Shown: positions 11,301 through 22,242 of the stretch, in pieces | Layout of the letters: the number at the start of each line of letters is the position of its first letter | Numbering within the stretch: the first letter of the stretch is position 1 | Assembly: GCA_011800805.1 (NCBI GenBank) | Contig: MPNW01000426.1 | Span: forward strand, 57,330-121,329 | Length of the DNA: 64,000 nucleotides | Source: Hirudo medicinalis | Lineage: Eukaryota > Annelida > Clitellata > Hirudinida > Hirudinidae | Direction of reading: 5' to 3' | Program-made: the position numbers and the translations under genes | Notes under the pieces: model-generated | The model's database searches: none | Seen by the model: the letters and a program-made list of their open reading frames with translations, nothing else | Told to the model about the DNA's origin: nothing

Positions 11301-13556
11301 TCTCCTGAGTTTCAGTCCTTCTATCAGGATAGTCTTAGGAAGCTGGTCAATACAGGGGTTACGAGAATAGGTGGGTGTGGTTTGAAACTTAATATTGTAA
11401 TTACATAATGTTATTATTGTTATTATTAATATTTATTGTATGTGGATGATTAATTAAGTATATGTTATACATCAGTGTGACAATTATGAATGTATTCAGT
11501 AAACCATCGTAGCAATCAATAAGGGAATAATGGTGATTTAATAATACGAATTAATTGTTTAATCAAAAAATATCGCAAATGAATTACGCAATACTAATAC
11601 TAATACTAAAACTACTTAATTAATAATATTTATGACTTTGTTATTAATTATATTTCTTGGACTCCATCATCATCATCATCATCATCATCACCACCATCAT
11701 CATCATCATCATCATCACATCATATTTATCATTATCATCACCATCATCCTCATCACCATCATCATAACCACCTCCACTTCAGCCCTTGGAATCACAACGG
11801 ATGTCAACTATTCCGAACTTCGGCAATTCGTCAGTCCAGAACTTTCTCAAGGACTTTACCTCCTGGACAGCTACTCTCAGCTGAGTTACTACCAGAACTT
11901 AGTCTACAATCTCATAACCGCCCAGTGTGGCCGAGCACCAAGATATGCCAGTGGCAGTAAGTCGTGCAAATGATGATGATGATGTTGACGACGACGATGA
12001 TTTTGATGTTGGTGATGGAGATGACCAAAATGGTTTTTTTTTTGCTGGATGATGAAAGCAGCTGCATTAATAAATACATTGTGTAATAATTCATTATTAA
12101 ATTAATTGTTCTTACATTAGATAACCCGTTGCCACCAATCGTCATCTCGGATACCGGTAGCACATCGACCTCAACAACAACAACAACCACAGCAACATCG
12201 AGCACAACAATTTCAGTGCCTTTTGTCAACAGTAAGTTGGTTTTGTTGGGCGTTTGAATTTATGCACGTTTATTATTATTATTTATTAATGAGCGCGTTT
12301 CGTTAAATAAATTCTTGTCACAATTTCTAGGTCAACCAATTGCCTTTGGAGTTTATCTGTCCTCAAGTGTGCAGGGTCCTATGGATTTGGTTAGGTACGA
12401 TCAACTTTTGGCAGGAACCCAGCTTGGCTACAGAACCGATACTTCTGGATTTTACAGTCGAGGTGGATTGTTTTTCTTTGACCTCGGAGCTGGTATTGAC
12501 CCCGGTAGAAGGGTTAGCTTGAGTCTCACGATTGGCAACATGGAGGTTAAAATTTTTGATTGGCAATCTACCAGTTTCAATGGAAGAATCACGGCATCAA
12601 CGGTCATTGTTCTTTATCTTGATCCTGGACAATTTGTAGGAGTCAGGTTGAACTATGACTCTTACCTCACTTCTGATTACAATTCTCGATATTCCAGTTT
12701 CTCCGGCTTTGATATTTCAGGCGCTTTATCATCGTACTCCAACAGTTACGCTATGGTCGCCGAGCCAAATCTTCCCGTCTATCCATACTTTGGTACCAAC
12801 ACGACTCTTCCTTTAGTTTCAAAAGTCTCATCTTTGGCAGGCAACATCATCAACGGTTATTCGTACGTCTGTCCAACAACTGGCAATTACCTTTTCACCA
12901 TTTCGATGGGCGTCGTGGGAGACCAAAAAACTCGTCTCGGCTTGATTGGTTTGAATCCTTCCATAGAAATATCAAGTCTCTCCAGCAATCGCGGTGGGGT
13001 TACGACTCTGTCTCGGTCAGCGCTCTTGTTTTGTTCTCAGGGTTATTCAGTCAGTTTTAAGCTGATATCTGGCGCCATAGCTGATAAAAACTTGACCAGC
13101 TTCTCTGCGATTCCTCTCCAGAACTCAGGACAAGGACAGAATAACGCCTGGGCCGTGTACAAATCCTATAATTCAGATACTCTCAGTGGTTATCCATTGG
13201 ATCCGTTTTACTTCGATGTGATTGGAGTCAATCCTCTCAGTCTCTACGACACAAACAACAACGTCGTTCGTATCGTGCTCTCTGGCTATTACTACGTGCA
13301 ACTGACTGCTGGCGTTCAGATATCTTCTCAACTGAACATGAGGGTGATGGTGAGCAGCAGTTCATCGTCTTCAAGTTTGTTCTACCTCACCAGTCAGGCG
13401 ACCAACAACGATGGCGAAGAATTCTTATCTCATGGTTTGGTAACCAGGCTCAATTCTGGAGACACGCTGAAAGTTGTGGCCGATGTGCCTTCATTCGTCT
13501 ACAACACAGAACAGGGACAGCAGACTTCTTTTATTGGCTTTTATCTTTATCCTTAG
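66..13556 (+). CDS. Secreted multidomain protein: ~13 PAN/apple-like domains, vWA, three C1q-like domains (5' partial)
   Basis: I read 24 exons: 66-332, 674-890, 1311-1354, 1904-2161, 2420-2677, 3056-3094, 3577-3825, 4219-4260, 4672-4953, 5315-5525, 5773-5834, 6183-6524, 6627-6863, 7187-7456, 7941-8189, 8430-8480, 8802-9023, 9467-9769, 10255-10281, 10669-10866, 11122-11370, 11783-11956, 12121-12231 and 12331-13556 (TAG stop). Joined, they stay open for 1,861 codons. Every junction is phase 1 except the two introns that split single PAN domains (890/1311 and 5525/5773), which are phase 2. The first exon opens with an acceptor in mid-codon, so the start and signal peptide lie upstream of the window. 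From family knowledge, PAN and C1q domains bind protein or carbohydrate and vWA binds ligand through a metal site, so an extracellular adhesion, matrix or recognition protein is inferred. I know no named orthologue. AATAAA follows at 13757. Confidence 0.88.
976..1006. repeat. (ATT)n microsatellite
   Basis: A run of ATT units in an intron of the PAN-vWA-C1q gene. Similar runs occur at about 2976-3014, 8363-8410 (AAT) and 8530-8555 in other introns of the gene. Confidence 0.9.
4353..4505. mobile_element. Short MITE with imperfect TIRs, hAT-like
   Basis: A GC-richer 153-bp block sits in an AT-rich intron. It begins CAGGGCCGCCCA and ends TCGGCAGCCCTG; the ends are inverted repeats matching at about 10 of 12 positions. 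It has no coding capacity. CAGGG termini are usual for hAT-type non-autonomous elements. I could not see a clean 8-bp target duplication, so the family call is tentative. Confidence 0.5.
9045..9128. repeat. ~30-bp tandem repeat, about 2.8 copies
   Basis: The unit taataagtttacattaata plus about ten more bases is repeated head to tail within the intron after exon 8802-9023. It is AT-rich with no coding sense. Confidence 0.75.
10076..10157. repeat. Tandem TTAATTCATCA/G-type repeat
   Basis: Units of about 11 bases (taattcatcat / taattcatcgt) repeat through this intron stretch. No gene function is seen. Confidence 0.75.
10669..11956 (+). other. von Willebrand factor A domain (three exons)
   Basis: Exons 10669-10866, 11122-11370 and 11783-11956 together encode one vWA domain. 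The first carries DIVFLVDVSGSI, whose DxSxS forms the metal-ion-dependent adhesion site. The second has GTTNTPSGFD, with the MIDAS threonine, and VIIFITDA with the third metal ligand. The third holds GITTDVNYSELRQF, the late strand and helix. The site looks intact, so metal-dependent ligand binding is expected. Confidence 0.9.
11662..11770. repeat. (ATC/ACC)n microsatellite before a vWA acceptor
   Basis: A long run of CAT, CAC and ATC triplets ends a few bases before the acceptor of exon 11783-11956 and supplies much of its pyrimidine-containing tract. The apparent poly-His reading frame here is intronic. Confidence 0.85.
12331..13556 (+). other. Three C1q-like jelly-roll domains in one large exon
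   Basis: One 1,226-nt exon encodes about 408 residues. Three units end in C1q-type final strands: SSFSGFDI near 12,700, TSFSAIPL near 13,100 and TSFIGFYLYP at the C terminus. The second unit has YVCPTTGNYLF, matching the conserved C1q strand 'CP.tG.Y.F'; the third has FDVIGVN and GDTLKVV. The fold call is by motif, and divergence from vertebrate C1q/TNF proteins is large. No collagen stretch precedes the domains. Confidence 0.75.
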
Positions 13557-13756
13557 CTTGATAAGAATTTCTTTTATTTGAGTTGTTAAAGTCCTCATCG
13601 CAAGAGTTACGCAAAGTATATATACCAAGCGGTGTATTTTGTATTTGCCTAGATCTAAAATGTTTTTGTAAGAATTTTTGAGATTCTCGAATATTTGTGA
13701 ATGCTTAACACCTTTTAGAAACGAACGAAATGCACCGAAAATACATTATTTAACTG

Positions 13757-13762
13757 AATAAA
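13757..13762 (+). promoter_or_regulatory. Poly(A) signal AATAAA of the PAN-vWA-C1q gene
   Basis: A canonical AATAAA lies about 200 nt after the TAG stop. It is the first one in the 3' flank. Confidence 0.55.
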
Positions 13763-15429
13763 TGTTTGCCAATTCTTAGAGGTTCTTCATACTCGATGAA
13801 ATGTCTCAATATACCATATACCTACTATTACATATAACTACCCATTCGTGTTGCTGATAATGTTTGACTTTAAAAGATAATCTGACAAGCAATTTTTTAG
13901 ACTTATTTTGCTTGCAACAATTTTTAACACGGAATTAACTTATAACATGTTTTCATATAGTTTTAAGTTTTGTGCCTTTTTCAAACGGGTTTCTGACCAA
14001 TCGCGATTTTACCGACAACCCGCTTTCAGCAATAGCATCCTACAGATCAGAATAAATATTAAAAATTATCGGATTATTTAGTATTATTTAGCCCTCAAAC
14101 TTGATGCACCAGGAGAACCTTTATGTTCACCGAAATTGAATCAATTTACTCAATAAAACAATTTATCAACTTTTAAAGTCGCATTTGATTCCCCACCAGC
14201 TGCATACACAGCGCTGTTACGATGATGCAAATGCAATCATGTAATAATTTAATAATTAACGTAATTATTTAGTAAAACTTATGTAATTAAGCACAGAAAG
14301 TAATAAAAACTGATGATCGGTCACTGTAAGCTGTGGCTGGAATTATTTTAGTAAACTGATTGTAAACTCTTTTATTCTTGTCAATTAAATTTTTATGATG
14401 GGGATTCTATACTGAGAAACAGTATATTTTAAAGATCGTTTATTATGAAATAAAATAATTGCCTCCTGCGTTGACCAGAATCCTAAGGCACGTATGTTGT
14501 TCCATAACTCAATATGTTTGTAAAACATACATATTTGAAAAGTAGAAATCATAATGAAGATTTTGATGTATATTTGATCAGGAGGTTTTTGATTGTTACT
14601 GATTAAGAAGACTTGTCAATCAATTCGGCAAAATAATTTTTAACTCAAAATCTTAATACAGTTGAAATATGAACATTTTTAAAAAGCATTTTTAATGTAC
14701 TTTCCAAATATTATAATTTTAAAGGTAGCAATGCTTGTTAAATTTGAGTGTCTGCTAACTTCACCTAGATTATAGAATAGCCTTTTACCATTACATAAGT
14801 GTCCGCTGGCGGAATACAAGTAATTTCTACGTCATTTTCAAGATGATGTCAGTTTCATAAGAACTTACGCGAGTTTATTCAAATTTATTTAAGTAAAATA
14901 ATTAAATTTGGACTAACTTTTAAAATATAAAAAAAATTATTAAATAGAAAAAAAATGAGTAATCGAATAAACGAAACTGCCGAAGCACTATTTTTATTTG
15001 TTATGAGCATCCATAACGCAGAATTAAAAAAATTCAAAAATTAGTAAGTTTATAGCTAGGTTTAATACTGTCAAAAATATCGATAAACTTAAAACTGCTA
15101 ACGCATCCTACGTTCCCAACGTTAAGTGGATTTATTTCATGACCCATTTTAGTAAATTCGGCAACATGAAAACTTTCTAGTGCTTTTAGTTTATCTGAGG
15201 ATTGAAAAACTTTGAAGTGCTATTTTGTATTTTCTTATCACTGGGATTTTAAGCCAAGGTTTTTGCGTAACTCCATGTAATGACAATCTATGGCAACAAA
15301 AAGGTCATTCTTTCAAAAGAATAATAATTTTGTAAATAATAATATTAACGTATTAACAGCGTTAACAGGTAACAATAATAATATATAAGCATAATATTCA
15401 ACATCATCCCTGTTCACTCAAAAATTCTG
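13763..15429. other. Intergenic, AT-rich, no gene seen
   Basis: This lies between the 3' ends of two convergent genes (PAN-vWA-C1q on +, PPP2R3C on -). No ORF over 60 codons or recognisable motif was found. The 3' UTR of PPP2R3C probably occupies its right edge. Confidence 0.6.
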
Positions 15430-18400
15430 TCACAAATCTGCAATTTCAGTGGGCATCATGGGAACTGACAGCTCCCTGTTTTCATAAGACCAGAAGGAAC
15501 TTGTGTCAATGAGCAGTCCAATTATGGTTTCAGCTTGGCCACTGCATAAACAAATGGTATTATTTCGTAGCTGATCGTTTAGGTTTGTCTCACTTAGGTT
15601 CAAATATTTGATATCGTGCTTTTCACAAAGAAAAATTTGTTGGCAACATTGTGTCACTATTGTTATAACATATTAATAAGTTATGCTAGACATACTGAAT
15701 TATTTGGCAGCAAAAAAAAAGAAACTAATTTGAAACCATCTGTAGCATTCCAAAGAAATAAATAATTATTAGATATATTTATTATAAATATCAAAACCAT
15801 CTGATGAGATCTTGGCAGGTTATTTTCAGAGGATCAACAGGTTTGATCATGTCAAAGATTTCATCTTTCACATCTTCGAAGGTCACTGTCTCCTGGTTGT
15901 TCTTCCTGAGTTGCTCCAATATGGACTAAACATGCAGACCCCATTTATAATTACATGATTATACATGTGATGGTAATTATTACATCTATTATTATGGGTA
16001 ACATCACAACATTATTATAACATATTAGCTTGCAATATGTTCACATTCATTCACTGTTGTAAGCATTATAATATCAACTGCTAAAATTTGTGACCTTAAA
16101 AAAGAAGTGCAGATCAAAGACATTAAGGTATCCCTTGTGCTGGGTGTCGAGGATCTTGAAAAGGTACTGAATGGACTGTGGCTGATCCTTGTGCGTCAGA
16201 GCCAAAACAAAGTCGAGGAATGTTTTGTAGTCCATCTCGCCCTCGTACGTCAGGCATTCCTGGAACACGCGATCCAAGAAGGCAGGAGTTAGTTTTCCAG
16301 AGCCATATCTGATTCAGGATTAGAAAAATAAATATTTTTTTTACAAGAAATAGTAAATATGTAAATGAAAAAAAACCAGCAGTCAAAAAGTACGAATAAA
16401 TAAATTGCAAGGAAATTACATTATTTCGTGATTTAAAGTGATTGTGCTACTAAAATCAGTAATGTTGAGGCAAAAATAATGACTAATAATAAAATAATAA
16501 CAATAATTCAGGAATACTTTTGGGTTAAGTAAAAAAATTACAAATTACTTGGCAAGTTCCTCTTTGCTGAGCATGCCGTTGCGGTCGGCGTCCAAATGGA
16601 GGTATTGCCCATAGACCTTGATGGACGAGACGGCAGAGAACCAGTTCGCATCCTGGGATTCTTTACTCATGTCTTCATCCCTCAACTGATGATGACAAAA
16701 ATAGTGATAAACAATTAAGTAATTTTTATTTCATCCCTCAATTATTAATTATCAAATAATTAATAATGATTTGTGAGAACCTCGAGAAGATGGTCAAGAA
16801 ATCCACAGATAAGGATATCCTGGATTTTGATCTTTCCCGTGTGGAGAGGATCGAGGAAGAAGGAGAACTTCCTTACTGCCGTGCACACGTAGAATGGATA
16901 AAACGACTTGTCCATCTTGTCGAGCTATTTCATTTGAACAGATTAATACTATTACAATTATTATAATTAACAATATAATAATAATTTGACTAATTAATAA
17001 TATAATAATATATAAAATTAAGCAATTATTTATGGAGAATAAATACAAGGCAATATCATTTAAATTAACCTCTGGAAGAGTTGGAATGAGTTCCAGAATG
17101 TAATTTTCCAAATCCTATTGGAAGACGAGTCAATGTTATAAGTCCAAACCTTAAAATATGCTTCAAAAATGGTAAATGTTGAGAGAATTGAGATTAAAAC
17201 TACACATTTCACATTCACATCAAATTGTCATCAGATCTGAAGTTAGCAACGATCTACATTAGATATGAAGTTAGCAACAATCAACAAACATTTTCTCTGA
17301 GATATCCAAGACCTGTGGTATCGCAGAGCGAGAGTCCGATCCTCGTCTGATGCAACCAAACCTTCCTCATGACGTAGTTGAAGAAGTGGACGGCCGATAT
17401 TCTGCCATATTTGTCGGTACCCAGCAGTTTGGCAAACAGCGATGGCCTGAAGAACTGTCTAGAGAAGAAGAAGCTAGTGTTTGCACTTACAACATTTACT
17501 TGTCAATTTATAGCACTTATTTATAGCACTTAGTAATAGTTAATTTATTAGATAATCAATAATTTATTTATACTTAGTAGTTAATTATTATAATTTTTTA
17601 CTCACTTTGACAAATATATAATACAATGAACAAAGAAATTTGCTTGTAAATGATTCAAAACTGTCTCCAAAAAATCTGCTTTTAATAACCAAAAACTATC
17701 TATCCATATAAAATCTCACCAGGAATTTCATGAAATATAGAAATAAATATTAAAAACAAGTAATACTTAATTTAGAAAATTCAACCTGCACTTTGGAGAG
17801 ACATCCATTGATGCCTTCTTGAAATCCAAATAGTTGATCATTTGTTCTCCATTCTGCACTGGAGGACTGATGTTCTTTTCTAATGTATGCCAGAAAAACT
17901 GCAGAGTTGAAATATCAAGAATCCAAATAAATACTATGTTTTGCTGAGATGGGTTAATAAAATATTTATAGTAAATATGTCTGTTTCATGCCAGAGTCTA
18001 GTTACCTGAAGCTCTTCATTGTCTGGCATTGCTTTGCTTTGTCTCTGCAGAAACAGAGCTCTGAAATATTTAAAATAATCTATCCATTGTGTCAATGTAC
18101 AATGGAGCTTGAAATATTCATTAAATGCTGAAATGCCTACCTAATTTCTTCTCTAAGTTTTATCTTTAATACCTGATCATCCTCTGGAGGCTGAAAATTA
18201 GTAAATTAATCAGTTGTCTGCATCTAAATGATACAAATTCTTATGCCATTTATTTTTCCAACAAGTCAGGCTACCTTTGTATAAAATCTAGGAATAGTTT
18301 TATAACTGTCACCCTTGTCCCCAATGCCCCACTCCATGCATAATGACCTGAATTCGTTTTCCGGTTCGACATCACCGGTTTCATTTTCTGAGAATACAAC

Positions 18401-18527
18401 AATAACAAATTCATCTCAGTTAAGAAATTGTTCTAGTTTACAATATACATTTAAAATAAAAAAAAACATTACTTTCTTTCCGTTGGCGATTCTTCAAAAG
18501 TTTCACTAGCAAATGTTCGTCGCTCAT
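15430..18527 (-). CDS. PPP2R3C: PP2A regulatory subunit B'' gamma
   Basis: Twelve minus-strand exons: 18527-18473, 18387-18275, 18190-18141, 18060-18006, 17898-17786, 17458-17290, 17114-17070, 16924-16781, 16685-16549, 16308-16095, 15925-15798 and 15541-15430. They join in frame into 444 residues, against about 453 in vertebrates. Family landmarks in order: YKTIPRFY, DNEELQ, YVMRKVWLHQTRIGLSL, ENYILELIPTLP, a canonical EF-hand loop DADRNGMLSKEE, DRVFQECLTYEGEMDYKT, VKDEIFDM and FWSYENRE near the C terminus. From family knowledge, this B'' subunit (G5PR) directs PP2A, binds calcium through EF-hands, and acts in the nucleus/cytoplasm and at centrosomes. The start is the only ATG of the first exon (MSDEHLLVKLL). 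It appears complete and intact. Confidence 0.95.
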
Positions 18528-19430
18528 ATTCAGTGACTGAAAGGCAAGTCTTGGAAAAAAATGAATGCTTAATACAAGCAAACCAACCACCTCGAATTTT
18601 GCGTTGTTTATGTGGTAACTAGGTTTGATGAAAACGAAACATCAAACAAATATTTTACATCCTAAGTTGTAACTTTAAAAACATTATTAGAATTATGTAT
18701 TATTTGTGATGCAATTAACTAATGCTGGAAAATCAGATTAACCTAAAAATAAAAATATGCCATGCACAGGAGAGTGCATCAGTCAAGAATTTTTAATTTT
18801 GAAAGATATGTCACCATCACATTTTCAACTTCAATGCTGCTATGCAATCGTAAAGAAAACAAAATTTTCACTAATATCGTCAATGAACAAAAGAAAAGAT
18901 TCTGTCAATAATTGAAGACGAAATACTGATTGTTATGGGACATCACAAATTCATTAAAAAGAATGTCTAAAATAAAGTTATTTTAAATCTACTGTTACTT
19001 ATATATAATCATATAAGCTTCTAAAAAGGACTATGTTGTTCCCTGAATTAACCGAGCCAAATATTCGTTCCTAATGATGTGTTAGTTATATCCATGAAAA
19101 TATTTATATTGGAGTGCTTTAAAAACTATGATTGAAATTACTAACAATTTAATATCATAAATAATTTAAACAATCAAGTTATCTCGCATCAAAATACAGG
19201 TTTCAAACAAAGAGGACTTTCAATGAAAGTTCAACAAGGTGACATTGACATATTCTTGCTCGTGGTGGTCGTTGTAGAGATTGAAGAACTGCGATGTGTG
19301 AATCCTGCAAATAAAAATTATATTAAACTTAACTTTAACTTTATCATCGCCATTCGAACAATTGTTTGTATTTTACAACATTATACCTGCGATCTGACGA
19401 ACACTCATTGTTTCTTTGGTTGGTGGAGGC
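18528..19430. other. Intergenic upstream of PPP2R3C, no gene seen
   Basis: AT-rich flank holding the presumed PPP2R3C promoter. The reading frames here are short and unlike any family I know. A clear TATA box was not identified. Confidence 0.5.
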
Positions 19431-20327
19431 CAGGGGCGGATCTAGGACACTTTGGCGGGGGGAGCACACTTGAACCTAGACCCCTTAGTATCATTCCTAA
19501 ATCGCTTGCTAATGCAAATATCAGCCGGCGGATATTTTATAGCCATTTTGCTTATTGTTGTACTTTTGAACCTTTAAAAATTAATATAAAAAATTCAAAT
19601 GTATTCAAAGTAAACGTTTTATAAAAAGGCAAGACGATGTGGACCTAATCAACCAAATCTACCAAATCTACCAAGCCTATTGTCTCTGCTGGTATTTAAA
19701 TATCTGGATTTATGTTTATAAGAGATAGCTCATTTAGTCTGCCAGCTGTCATCGAAGTCAACGTAGATCGAAGAAACTTTTTAACCTTTTGAGTGTCGAA
19801 AAACTTCTTTCATTGCTAGCTGTTGTGGATGGTCTGATAGCCGAAATGAATGAAATCATTGTCTGCCCAATGTAGAGAATCTAAAAAATTTGATATTGTT
19901 CCCCGACATCTTTATCTTCATGCCATTTTACCCACCATCTCTCATACTCTGATTGTAAGCCATGTGTCGATAGCAAGTCTGGAAAAGCATCTGCAATAAG
20001 CCTCAGCTGATCACTGGACAATGCTCCAGGATTTTTCAACATAACAGATGGCACCAACATAGAGGCCAATGCAATGACACTGTGTCTTGGACTAAAGCGC
20101 TCTTTAAGTCCCTGGATCATATTTTCGCTTCTTTGTTTTTTATTTGACATATTTAATGATAACGATTTTTGCGAAGTTAATTGAGAGGGAGTAGAAAAGC
20201 GAATAGTAGTAAAGTTGAAAGAGTAAAGTCGCCTTGGTGCCTTATATAGGCACTCAGAAAGGATGGTGGTAGCTCCTGACACAAGGGAATCGTGGTGCTG
20301 GGTGTAGCAAATAGCCTCATCTTGCAT
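19431..20327 (-). mobile_element. Decayed hAT transposon with transposase relic
   Basis: On the minus strand an open frame from 20327 to 19881 (about 148 codons) leads, after a TAG, into the hAT dimerisation region: NERSFSTLKRLKSF near 19,810-19,770. After a frameshift, RSTLTSMTAGRLNELSL follows and stops near 19,696. This is the classic hAT C-terminal signature (ERSFS...LR(S)TM...RLN.L.L). An in-frame stop plus a frameshift make it non-functional. At 19431 the sequence CAGGGGCGGATCTAGG resembles a hAT terminal inverted repeat. The matching far end was not found. Confidence 0.75.
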
Positions 20328-22242
20328 GTTAAGTTCAGCGTCCTGCTCATGAGCTAGGTGTGTGTATTATGTGCAAGCTTTGGTCACATGAGCCTACAAA
20401 TCTGAATTTTTTCATCTTTATAGAATTCTTAAATGGTGATCCATTTCTTAGTTATAAGTCAATCTCTACGGACAACTCCATGCGATGCGCTGATGAGTAA
20501 GAACATGACACAAATTCTAACGCCTTGAAATGAAAATTGAACGAACCAAATTTAAAACAAAGAACATTTAATTAATCACAAATCACTTAGAAATATTTTC
20601 ATCTTTTTAGAATTTTTAAATTGTGAACATGACAACTTCTAACGCCTTGAAATGATTAGATGATGATACAACTTCTCACATCTCAAAAGTCACAGTTACT
20701 CAGATTTATATTTGGTCCATTAGATTTTTATTGATCTAGTCAGAGTTATTAGGAAATTATGGGGTAAGAAGAAGCCCTTATAAAGTGGAACTGGCTTAGA
20801 AGTTCTTTGCCTTTGAAGTAAATCTATCCTCTCCGCTATATAAGGTTTTCAGGAATACCCGTTTTCGTATGAGAGTTCCTTGAATTAACCAATATGTCTG
20901 ATATTATTTTCTGTAAGGGTGTAAAACGTGTTCAGTTTTCAATTAGTCACGTTTTAGAAATTATGATGAAGTACGCAGTAGGTAATTGTCCGACATCTAT
21001 AAGAGAACCTGCGAAGAACTTCAGGTGCCTTGGACATCAAAGTCAAAAAATGCAATGGAGAATTTGTACTATAGACGTGTTAAAGTGAATTTGCAAAAAA
21101 AGATGTCCCTGGAAAACAATGAAGGTTACGTAAGCATGTTCCAATCGTATGGAATCATAACAATTGTTACATGGTTGTTACATTTGTAAAACATGACGTA
21201 ATTTGTATGGAATCATTCTGTGAGGATATCTTAGTATTGAATGCATTTATTCAGGCTCAAGGGAATACTAAGGAAATCATTTTATTGGAAGATACAGGTG
21301 ACGCAAACAGTGTGCTCAATGGCAGCGTAGCTACAGTAAGAAATTTATCACTAATTGCGTAAAAGAGAATAAATGACCAGTAAAATTTTAAAATAGTTAT
21401 CAGTAATATCTGAAAGCTCGGACGTAGAAGACATCGGGAAAATGGCAATAATATAAATCTGAGTTTAACTGACGTTTGACACGTGGGTGTTTTAATGACA
21501 AATTGTGTCATCATCTAATCATTTCAAGGCGGATCTAATCGGGTTTTGTGGTTGAAACGGTGAGATTTTGAATGTTGTTAGGAATATTATTTCGAATACA
21601 TCCATTGATGCATACATTTAATTTGCAAAACATCTTGTCGATCAGTAAGTAGATCAATCACACGATTGATTCTCCGGCGGGAATTCAGGAAAGCTAATTA
21701 TATTTATCGGCCGGAAAATCAGCTGGACTTAAATGGGGTTAAATCAGTTTCGAGCAGGATGAGTTACGAAGAAAATTTAGTCAAATTGTTCCAGTTGAAT
21801 CAGGTCTGATCGCATTTAGGACAATTCAGTAGGATCAACTGAAATGTGATTTAGATGACGAAATGAGCTGGTTTTGTTGCCAAGCATCCATCATGTTATG
21901 GGAACCATGCAATTTGAGACCTTCATGGCAAGAGTGTTGTTATGTTGTCAGTAAACAACTGGCACTTAAACGAATTAACCTGTAATTAAATTGTTTTAAA
22001 AATGGAATTAAATCTTAGTCAGATGTGCTTGTTGTGCTAGCATCACCCAGACAAAGCATTAGAGCGGAGTGAAATGTCATCTCATTCTTGATAATCAAGA
22101 TCTTGATTCTTCATGCTTTAAGCTTTAATAATATTACAATGTGAAAAAACATTTTCTTCATTCAGCTTTTTAGATTATTTAAAAATTTACAATTTTATTT
22201 GTAGCATTGGAACATTAAAAAAGAAACACATGTTCAAGAAGA
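20328..22242. other. Intergenic, a few unassigned short ORFs
   Basis: Open frames at 20894-21088, 20986-21189 and 21171-21362 (+) match no family I recognise, overlap one another, and lack a coherent exon structure. The right edge holds the presumed promoter of the Ig-like gene. Confidence 0.4.

Noticed and set aside
11632..11973. ORF with a long poly-His run
   Set aside because: The His run is an intronic (ATC/CAC)n tract; only the part after the acceptor at 11782 is vWA coding sequence.
21257..21514. Minus-strand ORF near 21.4 kb
   Set aside because: Overlaps other frames on both strands, no motif, no splice context.
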